This document shows positions 18,001-25,020 of a stretch of DNA of 46,000 bases, one piece after another. Position numbers and translations under genes: made by a program. Every line of letters begins with the position of its first letter. Position 1 is the stretch's first letter. The DNA comes from Megamonas sp. UBA1799. Its GTDB lineage: Bacteria > Bacillota > Negativicutes > Selenomonadales > Selenomonadaceae. Below the pieces are notes generated by a model. That model was not told where the DNA came from, made no database searches, and saw only the letters and a list, made by a program, of their open reading frames with translations. The stretch spans positions 1 through 46,000 of the forward strand of contig DCFR01000009.1 of the NCBI GenBank assembly GCA_002319815.1. Direction: 5' to 3'.

Positions 18001-18237
18001 ACTGATGATTTCTTCCAGAAAATCGACCGTCAGCGGTTCAATGTAGACGCGGTCGGCAATATGTGTATCAGTCATGATCGTAGCCGGATTGCTGTTCACC
18101 AGGACAACTTCCAGACCTTCTTCTTTCAGCGCCCGGCAAGCCTGGGAACCGGCATAGTCAAACTCAGCCGCCTGGCCGATAATAATAGGGCCCGATCCAA
18201 TGACCATAACTTTTTTCAGATAAGTTTTTTTTGGCAT
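15010..18237 (-). CDS. carB: Carbamoyl-phosphate synthase large subunit
   Basis: CarB makes carbamoyl phosphate from bicarbonate, ammonia supplied by CarA, and two ATP. At 1075 residues it has the full family length with two homologous ATP-grasp halves; the repeat is visible as VMVIGSGPIIIGQAAEFDY near residue 10 and VIVLGSGPIRIGQGVEFDY near 557. A C-terminal methylglyoxal-synthase-like regulatory domain (about 940-1075) includes FQLVATEGTA. The start has AAGGGGGAA upstream and lies three bases after the carA stop. Being in the pyr operon, it probably serves pyrimidine synthesis chiefly; whether it also serves arginine synthesis cannot be told here. Confidence 0.97.
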   Translation of the reverse strand: MPKKTYLKKVMVIGSGPIIIGQAAEFDYAGSQACRALKEEGLEVVLVNSNPATIMTDTHIADRVYIEPLTVDFLEEIISKERPDGLLATLGGQAGLNLAVQLSEKHILEKYSVELLGTSLQAIKKAEDRELFKETMQKLGEPIPESDIVEDVPSAVDFANSIGYPIIVRPAYTMGGTGGGIADNEEELIEIVIRGLKYSMIGQVLIERSVAGWKEIEYEVMRDGNDNCITVCNMENLDPVGVHTGDSIVVAPSQTMTDHEYQMLRSASLRIIRELGIEGGCNAQYALDPDTNNYYVIEVNPRVSRSSALASKATGYPIAKVSAKIAIGYNLDEITNAVTKKTKACFEPALDYCVVKFPRWPFDKFVYADHTLGTQMKATGEVMSIDRNFEGALLKAVRSLEIGVNRLHMEIMDSWDDERVKKNLARINDQRLFVIAEALRRNIASVDEIHAITKIDEWFIEKIKNITDMEQRLGSEKITPKLMLAAKNVGLADQSIAEITQKHMDEIRTLRKTMNILPCYKMVDTCAAEFEAATPYYYSTFHAQEDEVRTSKNRKVIVLGSGPIRIGQGVEFDYCSVHSVWALREMNIEAIIINNNPETVSTDFDISDRLYFEPLTTEDVLNIIDKEQPEGVIVQFGGQTAINLAASLQKAGVKVFGTSVDDIDRAEDRERFDEVLTQTQIPRPKGISVTNLEEAFQGAAEIGYPVMVRPSYVLGGRAMEIVYNEDELKDYMSRAVKVTPDHPVLVDRYMEGTEVEVDAISDGIDVVIPGIMEHVERAGVHSGDSIAVYPPQTLSSKVIYTIIDYTKRLAISLHVKGLMNVQYVVVNDEVYVIEVNPRSSRTVPFLSKITDIKMVNVATRIAMGDHLKTLGFKSGLIPPRPYVAVKAPVFSFAKMQDVDISLGPEMKSTGEVMGIDYHYARALYKAIIGAGMNIPIHGRILFTVADKDKAEMKQLAKAFSELGFQLVATEGTAKAIHSLGIEADIVGKVHERSSDIIQMIKTGQINMVINTLTQGKHSAKDGFKIRRATVEHGIACLTSLDTAWEVLRVLSFMRERRLIYSLALQDYVGGGDTLA

Positions 18238-18240
18238 AAA

Positions 18241-19305
18241 TTATTCCCCCTTTGTCAACATCGTCCAGAACTGATCAAATAAATACGTGTTGTCATCCGG
18301 TCCCGGCGATGCTTCAGGATGATATTGTACGGAAAAAATCGGCAAACTGGTATGGCGCATGCCTTCAATCGTACCATCATTTACTGAACGGTGCGTAACT
18401 TCGATCGGCAGACCGTTTAATGAATTTTCATCGACTGCGTAGCCGTGGTTTTGCGAAGAAATCTGTACCTTTCCGGTCAAAAGATTTTTCACCGGCTGAT
18501 TTGAACCGCGGTGGCCAAATTTTAATTTATACGTATCGGCTCCCAGTGCCAGGGCCAGCAGTTGGTGGCCAAGGCAGATGCCAAACATTGGTTTGGTCCC
18601 GATGAGTTTTCGAATATTCGCGATGACTTCCGGCACATCTTTGGGATCGCCCGGGCCATTGGACAAAAAGATTCCATCCGGCTGCAAGGCTAAAACAGCT
18701 TCCGCCGATGTATCCGCCGGCACGACCGTCAGCGAGCAGCCCAGTTTGTGCAACGCCCGGAGGATGTTGCGTTTGATGCCGAAATCCATCACGACCACAT
18801 GCGGACCGTCACTTTCCATTTTGTAAACATCCGGAGTCGTTACTTCCTGTACCACCGCTTTTTCAATCGGCGTGGCAAACAGTGTATTCATATCGGCTTC
18901 AGCTGCGTCGACAGGTACCAGAATACCTTTCATGGTGCCTGTGGAGCGGATCTTGCGCGTTACCGCCCGGGTATCGACATCATACAGGCAGGGAATGTTC
19001 TGCTGGACCAAAAAATCGCGCAGCGAAGTTTCCAGATGCCAGTTGCTGCCCTTCTCGCACAGCTCTCCGATGATAAAGCCATTGACGAACGATTGGCGCG
19101 ACTGCATAAATATGTCGGCCATGCCGTAATTGCCAACCATGGGATAAGTCAGCGTGACAATCTGGCGGCAATAGGAAGGGTCGGTCAGAATTTCCTGATA
19201 GCCCGTCATACCTGTATTGAAGACGACCTCTCCGGTCGCCGTTGTATTTTGCAGAAGGGTTCCGTAAAAAACGCTGCCATCTTCTAAAACTAGTTTACCT
19301 TTCAA
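18241..19305 (-). CDS. carA: Carbamoyl-phosphate synthase small (glutaminase) subunit
   Basis: CarA releases ammonia from glutamine and channels it to CarB. The frame is open to 19455, but that extension does not resemble the family; the start chosen is TTG at 19305 with GATGGGG upstream, giving 354 residues beginning LKGKLVLEDGSVFYG. The class I glutamine amidotransferase triad is visible: the cysteine of FGICLGHQ (about residue 243) and the His-Glu of QYHPEASPGP near the C-terminus. It follows pyrC with 14 bases between. Confidence 0.95.
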   Translation of the reverse strand: MKGKLVLEDGSVFYGTLLQNTTATGEVVFNTGMTGYQEILTDPSYCRQIVTLTYPMVGNYGMADIFMQSRQSFVNGFIIGELCEKGSNWHLETSLRDFLVQQNIPCLYDVDTRAVTRKIRSTGTMKGILVPVDAAEADMNTLFATPIEKAVVQEVTTPDVYKMESDGPHVVVMDFGIKRNILRALHKLGCSLTVVPADTSAEAVLALQPDGIFLSNGPGDPKDVPEVIANIRKLIGTKPMFGICLGHQLLALALGADTYKLKFGHRGSNQPVKNLLTGKVQISSQNHGYAVDENSLNGLPIEVTHRSVNDGTIEGMRHTSLPIFSVQYHPEASPGPDDNTYLFDQFWTMLTKGE

Positions 19306-19319
19306 AACAACACCCCATC

Positions 19320-20609
19320 TCAGCAGATTACTTTTCCATCTTTCATTACGATCCGGCCATCCACCATGGTCAGTACCGCTTTTCCTGTCAGGCGGCGGCC
19401 AACAAATGGCGAATGCGTTCCTTTTGTATAAAAATTCTTTTCCTCTACGGTCCATTCCTGATTTGGATCCAGAATTGTCAGGTCAGCCGGTTTACCAATG
19501 GTAAGAGTTCCAGCATCAAGTCCAAAGATACGCGCCGGTTCAGCGGTCATTTTAGAAATCAGCAACGGCAGATCGGCTTTTTGCGTATGGTAAAGGTCGG
19601 TCAGCAAAACGCCTACAGCTGTTTCCAGTCCAGGAAAGCCGCTGGGGGCATAAGCATATTCAACATCTTTTTCTTCTTCGGCATGCGGGGAATGATCGGT
19701 TACGATCATATCAATCGTTCCGTCTTTCAATCCGGCCAGCATGGCGTCGACATCCTTTTGGGAACGTAGCGGCGGATTGGTTTTTGTCGCGCTGTCGGTG
19801 AGGTCAACGCAGTCTTCCGTCAGCGTAAGATGCTGCGGGGTCACTTCCGCTGTGACTTTAACGCCGCGCTTTTTGGCCTGTCGGACAATATCCACGGCGT
19901 GCGCCGAGCTGATATGTGCCACATGCACCCGGGCGTCGGCGTATTCTGCCAGCATGATATCCCGAGCTACGGCAATATCTTCCGCTACCGTTGGTCTCCC
20001 TTTCAGGCCCAGCATAGCACTTTTATGTCCTTCATTCATGTACCCGTCTTCAACTAAAGAGGTTTCTTCGTCATGGTTGATGATGATTTTTCCAAACGTG
20101 CGCAAATAATCCAAGCCGTTTAAAAGAACTTTGGCTTTTTGTACATAATGACCGTCATCGGAGAACGCTACGGCGCCGGCCGCTGCCATATCGCCGACTT
20201 CAGCCAGTTCCGTTCCGTTTTGCCCTTTTGTCAATGCGCCGATGATTTCGATATGAACCAGACCGGTATCTTCCGCCTGCTTTTGCAGACCGCGGACCAG
20301 CGCCGCCGTATCAACGACCGGCTTGGTATTCGGCATCGTTGCTACGCGGGCATAACCGCCGGCGGCGGCCGCTTCCGTACCGGATTTGAAATCTTCTTTG
20401 GCTTCCTGGCCGGGTTCACGAAAATGAACATGCATGTCAATCAAGCCCGGCGTGACCACTTTACCGGAGGCGTCAATGAGCATGGCATCTTCTGCCGTGA
20501 GGTTGGTGCCAATGGCAGCAATTCTGCCCTCGTCAATCAATACATCCGCAATTTTATCTATTTTATTGGCGGGATCAATCACCCGGCCGTTTTTAATTAG
20601 CTGCTTCAA
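19320..20609 (-). CDS. pyrC: Dihydroorotase
   Basis: PyrC closes carbamoyl aspartate to dihydroorotate. The 429-residue protein is a class I, amidohydrolase-fold dihydroorotase with the metal-binding DMHVHFREPG (about residue 58), further metal histidines in INHDEE and HVAHISSAH, and the VTDHSPH aspartate. The start is TTG at 20609, seven bases after GGAGGT, and overlaps the end of pyrB by 17 bases. Confidence 0.96.
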   Translation of the reverse strand: MKQLIKNGRVIDPANKIDKIADVLIDEGRIAAIGTNLTAEDAMLIDASGKVVTPGLIDMHVHFREPGQEAKEDFKSGTEAAAAGGYARVATMPNTKPVVDTAALVRGLQKQAEDTGLVHIEIIGALTKGQNGTELAEVGDMAAAGAVAFSDDGHYVQKAKVLLNGLDYLRTFGKIIINHDEETSLVEDGYMNEGHKSAMLGLKGRPTVAEDIAVARDIMLAEYADARVHVAHISSAHAVDIVRQAKKRGVKVTAEVTPQHLTLTEDCVDLTDSATKTNPPLRSQKDVDAMLAGLKDGTIDMIVTDHSPHAEEEKDVEYAYAPSGFPGLETAVGVLLTDLYHTQKADLPLLISKMTAEPARIFGLDAGTLTIGKPADLTILDPNQEWTVEEKNFYTKGTHSPFVGRRLTGKAVLTMVDGRIVMKDGKVIC

Positions 20610-21555
20610 TGCTTTTACCTCCTGTCAGTACCAAAGTCAACAGTGCCATACGAACTGCCACGCCGTTTTGTACTTGTTCCTGAATGACCGAATGATCACC
20701 ATACGCTACATAAGGCGAAATTTCCAGGCCTTTGTTCATCGGACCCGGATGCAGGATGAGGACATCCTTCTTGGCCAGAGCCAGGCGTTCGTCATTCAGT
20801 CCGAAGATACGGGCATATTCCCGGGTAGATGGGAACAGTCCGGCTTTTTGCCTTTCCAGCTGAATGCGCAAAACATTGATCGCATCAGCGTCTTTAATGG
20901 CATCTTCTACGCGGTCATGGACGAAGATGCCCGGTTCTTGATACAAGAAACGCGGTAAGAGTGTCTGCGGACCGGCAAGATGTACTTCAATTCCCATTTT
21001 ACGCATGCCCCAGATATCAGAACGGGCTACCCGGCTATGCAGAATATCGCCGATAATAGCTACTTTCAATCCTTCAAGATGTCCTTTGTGCTGCTGCAGG
21101 GTAAAAAGATTCAGCAATCCCTGCGACGGATGCGCGTGGGCGCCGTCGCCGGCGTTAATAATCACCGGATGCTGTACCACTTTGGCGGCATAGGCTGCGG
21201 CTCCCTCGGCTTTATGCCGCATGACAATCGCATCAAAACCCATGGCTTCGACCGTCAGCAAGGTATCGCGCAGGCTTTCACCTTTCGTAATACTGCTGGT
21301 CCCAGCCGTTATATTCACCACATCGGCCCCTAAATATTTACCAGCGGTTTCAAACGAAGTCCGCGTACGTGTGCTCGCTTCATAAAAAACCGTAACAATT
21401 GATTTTCCTCGCAAGGTTGGAACCTTTTTGATATCGCGATGGATAATGTTCTTCATTTCTGTTGCCGTTTCAAGGACGAGACGGATTTCATTGGCTGAGA
21501 AATCTTCCAGACCAAGGATATCTTTTCCCCGCAATGATACTGCATTTTTTTCCAA
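20593..21555 (-). CDS. pyrB: Aspartate carbamoyltransferase catalytic subunit
   Basis: PyrB condenses carbamoyl phosphate and aspartate, the committed step. The carbamoyl-phosphate site YEASTRTRTSFE and the motif HPSQGLLNLFT are present, and HPGPMNKGLEI occurs near the C-terminus. The start chosen is TTG at 21555, eight bases after AAGGAG (320 residues); the GTG at 21564 overlaps that ribosome binding site. No regulatory pyrI gene follows, so the Bacillus-type trimer is likely. It is the first gene of the operon, behind the PyrR-type leader. Confidence 0.96.
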   Translation of the reverse strand: MEKNAVSLRGKDILGLEDFSANEIRLVLETATEMKNIIHRDIKKVPTLRGKSIVTVFYEASTRTRTSFETAGKYLGADVVNITAGTSSITKGESLRDTLLTVEAMGFDAIVMRHKAEGAAAYAAKVVQHPVIINAGDGAHAHPSQGLLNLFTLQQHKGHLEGLKVAIIGDILHSRVARSDIWGMRKMGIEVHLAGPQTLLPRFLYQEPGIFVHDRVEDAIKDADAINVLRIQLERQKAGLFPSTREYARIFGLNDERLALAKKDVLILHPGPMNKGLEISPYVAYGDHSVIQEQVQNGVAVRMALLTLVLTGGKSIEAAN

Positions 21556-21630
21556 GAAAATCACTCCTTAATAAATAATTATACAACAATATTGCATAAA
21601 CAATCAAGATAAATCTCAAGGCATAAAAAA

Positions 21631-21660
21631 AGCCTTCTTATGCGAAGGCATAAGAAGGCT
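21631..21660 (-). terminator. pyr operon attenuator (intrinsic terminator)
   Basis: A perfect 13-bp stem, AGCCTTCTTATGC with GCATAAGAAGGCT, closes a 4-nt loop and is followed on the minus strand by seven U residues (21624-21630). It lies about 75 bases before the pyrB start and downstream of the promoter, so it can stop transcription before the operon. Confidence 0.9.
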
Positions 21661-21704
21661 AATCAGCTTTAACAAAAACATGTAATCATACAAGCTCCCT
21701 TATT

Positions 21705-21718
21705 AGCCTCACAGGACT
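21705..21718 (-). promoter_or_regulatory. PyrR-binding-loop-like motif in the pyr leader
   Basis: The minus strand reads AGTCCTGTGAGGCT, a close match to the PyrR-binding loop consensus AGUCC-N-GNGAGGCU known from Bacillus and relatives. The bases just after it (AATAAGGGAGCT) can pair with the 5' arm of the attenuator, giving an antiterminator that PyrR-UMP would disfavour (inference). No pyrR gene is in the window. Confidence 0.8.
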
Positions 21719-21747
21719 AAACTTAAAGGCAATATTCAATTTCTCAT

Positions 21748-21776
21748 ATCATAGCATATACACCCAACGGTGTCAA
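21748..21776 (-). promoter_or_regulatory. pyr operon promoter
   Basis: TTGACA (21771-21776), a 17-base spacer and TATGAT (21748-21753) on the minus strand form a near-consensus sigma-A promoter about 200 bases before pyrB, upstream of the PyrR motif and attenuator. Confidence 0.88.
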
Positions 21777-21821
21777 TGACGATTTGTTCTCTGCCGTTAA
21801 ACGCGAGCCGCGCGGCTAAGT

Positions 21822-23429
21822 TTAAATATTATAGTTGCTGAAAAGTTTTTTCATGTAATTCCAGCCCTTTTCAACGGTTTTAATCACCGGTTCCATAAGC
21901 TCCGGTTGACGGATAACCAGCTGCAAAATCCGACGGCGCTGCTGCCGATAAATGGAATCGACCGTCCGCAGGAATTCTTCCATTTCCATTTCAACCGAAA
22001 TCTTAGGAATTTTGGAAGCTTCAATTTCACTGCTGCGGCCTTCAATCTTTGCCGCATCGCCCTGAAAGGGGATATATACTTCTTCACCGAAACGTTTCTC
22101 GATTTCTTCTTTCAATGCTTCCTGCGCCGGCGCTTCGCCATGTACAATGAAAACTTTAGCCGGTTTTGGTTCCTGAATATGTTCCATCCAGTCAAGAATC
22201 TGACGACTGTCCGCATGCGCTGAAAAACCGTCCAGCATTTGAATCTTTGCCCGTACGGCCACTTCTTCACCCATGATTTTTACCCGTTTGATTCCATCCA
22301 CCAGGCGGCGTCCCAGGCTGCCCTCCGCCTGATACCCAACAAATAATACAGTAGACTCCGGCCGCCACAGGTTATGTTTTAAATGATGCAGAATACGGCC
22401 GGCATCGGCCATGCCGCTGGCGGATATAATGATCGCCGAACCTTCCGAGCTGTTCAGCGCCTTCGATTCGGCGGCAGTTTCGCAAATCTGCAGCTGCGGC
22501 AGCTGCGGCATGCCTCCCTTATCTAAAAAATCAATGGATTCCTGGTCAAACTCCTGGGTGTTGCGGACAAAAATGCGGGTCGCCGCAATCGCCAAAGGAC
22601 TATCAAGGATAATCGGCACGTCATCAATGCGGCCGGCTTTCCAAAGTTTATAGAAATAATACAGCAGCGTCTGTGTGCGGCCAACGGCAAAGGAAGGAAT
22701 AATCAGGTTGCCGCCGCGATCCATGGTATCATTGATGATTTCTGCCAAAGTCTCTTCTTTGTCATAAATCTGATGCAGGCGATCGCCATAGGTGGACTCT
22801 ACCACCAGATAATCAGCGCCTTCGATAATGCTGGGATCTTTGATAATCGGCTGATCCGGCTGGCCAAGGTCGCCGGAAAAGACCAGTTTAGTCGTTTTGT
22901 CTTCTTCCGTAACATAAAGTTCAATCATGGCCGAACCAAGAATATGCCCGGCATCACGGTAAAGCGCTTTAATATTGTCGGCTACGACAATTGTTTCTTC
23001 ATACGGAATCGCTGAAAAATGTTTCAGGGCATCTTCGGCATCGGCCAGACTATATAATGGCTGTACCGGCTCCTCGCCGCTGCGCTGTCCCTTGCGATTT
23101 TTCAGCTCGGCATCAGATTCCTGAATATGGGCCGAATCCGGCAGCATAATACTCGCTAGTTCACAAGTGGCCCGCGTCGCGTAAATGCTTCCCTTGAAGC
23201 CCTCGCGGCATAGCTTCGGCAGCAGCCCGCAGTGATCCACATGCGCATGCGTCAGCAGCACGCAGTCGATTTCTGCCGGATTGAAGCGAAACTCCTCATA
23301 GTTCAGAGCCCGGGTTCGTTTGGAACCCTGAAACATGCCGCAATCGATCATGATTTTGTGATTGTTGGTTTCCAGTAAATAGCAGGAGCCTGTTACTGTA
23401 TGTGCCGCACCTAAAAATTCTAATCGCAT
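21822..23429 (-). CDS. MBL-fold beta-CASP ribonuclease-like protein
   Basis: This 535-residue protein has the metallo-beta-lactamase core with HAHVDHCGLLPKL (about residue 60), GHILGSAMIEL and the SGDLGQ aspartate, then a beta-CASP domain and the RNA-metabolising C-terminal motif (KVFIVHGE, with SAHAD just before). These features group it with CPSF73/TTHA0252-type RNA exo/endonucleases found in bacteria, not with RNase J, which carries a different C-terminal domain. RNA processing is the expected role; the target is not known. The start has AAGGAG upstream. It is the last gene of the trmL-like/murB run. Confidence 0.88.
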   Translation of the reverse strand: MRLEFLGAAHTVTGSCYLLETNNHKIMIDCGMFQGSKRTRALNYEEFRFNPAEIDCVLLTHAHVDHCGLLPKLCREGFKGSIYATRATCELASIMLPDSAHIQESDAELKNRKGQRSGEEPVQPLYSLADAEDALKHFSAIPYEETIVVADNIKALYRDAGHILGSAMIELYVTEEDKTTKLVFSGDLGQPDQPIIKDPSIIEGADYLVVESTYGDRLHQIYDKEETLAEIINDTMDRGGNLIIPSFAVGRTQTLLYYFYKLWKAGRIDDVPIILDSPLAIAATRIFVRNTQEFDQESIDFLDKGGMPQLPQLQICETAAESKALNSSEGSAIIISASGMADAGRILHHLKHNLWRPESTVLFVGYQAEGSLGRRLVDGIKRVKIMGEEVAVRAKIQMLDGFSAHADSRQILDWMEHIQEPKPAKVFIVHGEAPAQEALKEEIEKRFGEEVYIPFQGDAAKIEGRSSEIEASKIPKISVEMEMEEFLRTVDSIYRQQRRRILQLVIRQPELMEPVIKTVEKGWNYMKKLFSNYNI

Positions 23430-23480
23430 TGATCATCTGCTCCTTTGTATGAAAATAAAATTGTCCGCTAAATATTTCCC

Positions 23481-24398
23481 CTATTCTTCGCCTAAAATTC
23501 TTACTTCCGGGTATAATTTTACGCCGTGTTCCTGCAAAACGCGATCCTGTACTTCATGAATCAGCCGGAGCACGTCGGCTGCCGTTGCGTTGCCTTTATT
23601 GACCACAAATCCGGCATGTTTTTCGGAAATCTGTGCATCGCCGATATGAAATCCCTTTAATCCGGTGTGTTCAATCAGCGTTCCGGCAAAATAGCCTTCC
23701 GGACGCTTAAAGGTGCTGCCGGCGCTGGGTAAATCCAGCGGTTGTTTCTTAATCCGGCGTTCAGTGAATCCAGCCATTTTCTGATGAATGGACATAGTAT
23801 CCCCCGGAGTTAGTTGTAGCTGAATCTCGCATATAGCCTGATCATTTTCCTGAAAAATACTGTGGCGATAGCCAAAATCCAATTCGGCGGTTGGATAATG
23901 AATCAACGAGCCTTGTCGGTTGACTGCCGTTACACGAGTGACGACATTTTTCATTTCGCCGTCATAAGCGCCGGCATTCATAAAGATGGCGCCGCCCAGA
24001 CTGCCGGGAATGCCGACCGCAAATTCCAAGCCGGATAATCCCTGCTTGGCGGCATATTGCGCAACTGCGCCCAGAATTGCGCCAGCTCCGGCAATAATCG
24101 TATTTCCTTCCTGCCGAATGGAAGAAAACGGGCTGTTAAACTTTACGACAACACCGCGAATACCCTTGTCCAGCACCAATACATTGGAACCATTACCAAG
24201 AATGGTCAAGGGCAAATGATACTGATCGGACAGCGAAAAAATCGCCGCCACTTCGTCAGCCGATGACGGGAAAAACAAATAGTCGGCTGGACCGCCAATG
24301 CGAAAAGTAGTATGACGGCTCATAGGCTCGTTCACCAGGAATTGTTCCGGGCGAAACTGCGATTTCATGGTAGCAACAAAAGCTTGATTGATCTGCAC
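23481..24398 (-). CDS. murB: UDP-N-acetylenolpyruvoylglucosamine reductase
   Basis: MurB reduces UDP-GlcNAc-enolpyruvate to UDP-MurNAc for peptidoglycan. The start chosen is GTG at 24398 with AAAGGA eight bases upstream (305 residues). FAD-binding segments HTTFRIGGPADY, LGNGSNVLV and GIPGSLGGAIFMNAGAY are present. The substrate and proton-donor serine lies in SAGSTFKRPEG, and the GFHIGDAQISEKHAGFVVN signature follows, typical of the type II form without the extra loop. Confidence 0.95.
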   Translation of the reverse strand: MQINQAFVATMKSQFRPEQFLVNEPMSRHTTFRIGGPADYLFFPSSADEVAAIFSLSDQYHLPLTILGNGSNVLVLDKGIRGVVVKFNSPFSSIRQEGNTIIAGAGAILGAVAQYAAKQGLSGLEFAVGIPGSLGGAIFMNAGAYDGEMKNVVTRVTAVNRQGSLIHYPTAELDFGYRHSIFQENDQAICEIQLQLTPGDTMSIHQKMAGFTERRIKKQPLDLPSAGSTFKRPEGYFAGTLIEHTGLKGFHIGDAQISEKHAGFVVNKGNATAADVLRLIHEVQDRVLQEHGVKLYPEVRILGEE

Positions 24399-24423
24399 GA
24401 TGATTTCCTTTCTATGATACAAA

Positions 24424-24906
24424 TTAATCTAAATGATTAAATCCAGTTTGCTTTAGTTGTTCAAAACCAAGCTGACGCAGAGCTTCATAAGCGACGATTG
24501 CCACGGAGTTTGACAAATTCAGCGATCTTGCCTCCGAGACCATCGGTATGCGTAAACAGGATTGCCAGTGCGCTTTAAGAATGGTCTCCGGTATTCCGGC
24601 TGTTTCCTTGCCAAAGACTAAAAAATCATTGTGCGTAAAATGAGCTTCTGTATAGGCCCGCGGCGCTTTTGTCGAAAGATAATAAAAATTGCCTTCCGGG
24701 TATTTTGTCAAAACCTCATCAAAACTATCATGATAATAAACCCTTACTAAATGCCAGTAATCCAATCCGGCGCGCTTCAGATATTTATCATCCGTTGAAA
24801 AACCCAAAGGCCGTACCAAATGAAGATCCATTCCGGTACCCGCGCATAAACGGGCAATATTTCCCGTATTGCCGGGAATTTCTGGTTCTATTAATACAAC
24901 ATGCAC
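24424..24906 (-). CDS. trmL: tRNA (cytidine/uridine-2'-O)-methyltransferase, TrmL-like
   Basis: TrmL methylates the wobble ribose of certain leucine tRNAs using SAM. The start chosen is GTG at 24906 (HVVLIEPEIPGNTGNIARLC; 160 residues, the family length) with AGGTGG upstream; the frame opens at TTG 24921. SPOUT knot motifs are the N-terminal EPEIPGNTGNIARLCA and the C-terminal SEARSLNLSNSVAIVAYEALRQ, with FGKETAGIP between. It is followed by murB. Confidence 0.9.
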   Translation of the reverse strand: MHVVLIEPEIPGNTGNIARLCAGTGMDLHLVRPLGFSTDDKYLKRAGLDYWHLVRVYYHDSFDEVLTKYPEGNFYYLSTKAPRAYTEAHFTHNDFLVFGKETAGIPETILKAHWQSCLRIPMVSEARSLNLSNSVAIVAYEALRQLGFEQLKQTGFNHLD

Positions 24907-24965
24907 CCTGCTCCACCTCAAAATAAATATATCGTATGACCTATTTTATTATAGCGGAAACAGTA

Positions 24966-25010
24966 TGTAAAAACAATAGCAGTTACGGCCTCATTGGGGC
25001 TGTAACTGCT
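24966..25010 (-). terminator. ilvD intrinsic terminator
   Basis: AGCAGTTACGGCC (24978-24990) pairs with GGCTGTAACTGCT (24998-25010) with one G-U position, and on the minus strand the stem is followed by a T-rich tract (TATTGTTTTTAC). It lies just downstream of ilvD. Confidence 0.8.
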
Positions 25011-25020
25011 AGAGAAGGTT

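Noticed and set aside
18748..19287. Plus-strand ORF of 179 codons opposite carA
   Set aside because: It is antisense to a well-supported carA, with no start signal or family resemblance.
19306..19455. N-terminal extension of carA to 19455
   Set aside because: The residues do not resemble CarA, overlap pyrC and lack a start signal; TTG 19305 has GATGGGG upstream.
22490..22516. GCAGCTGCGGC tandem repeat
   Set aside because: It lies in the beta-CASP gene and encodes an ordinary Gln-Leu-Pro-rich stretch; it is not a separate element.
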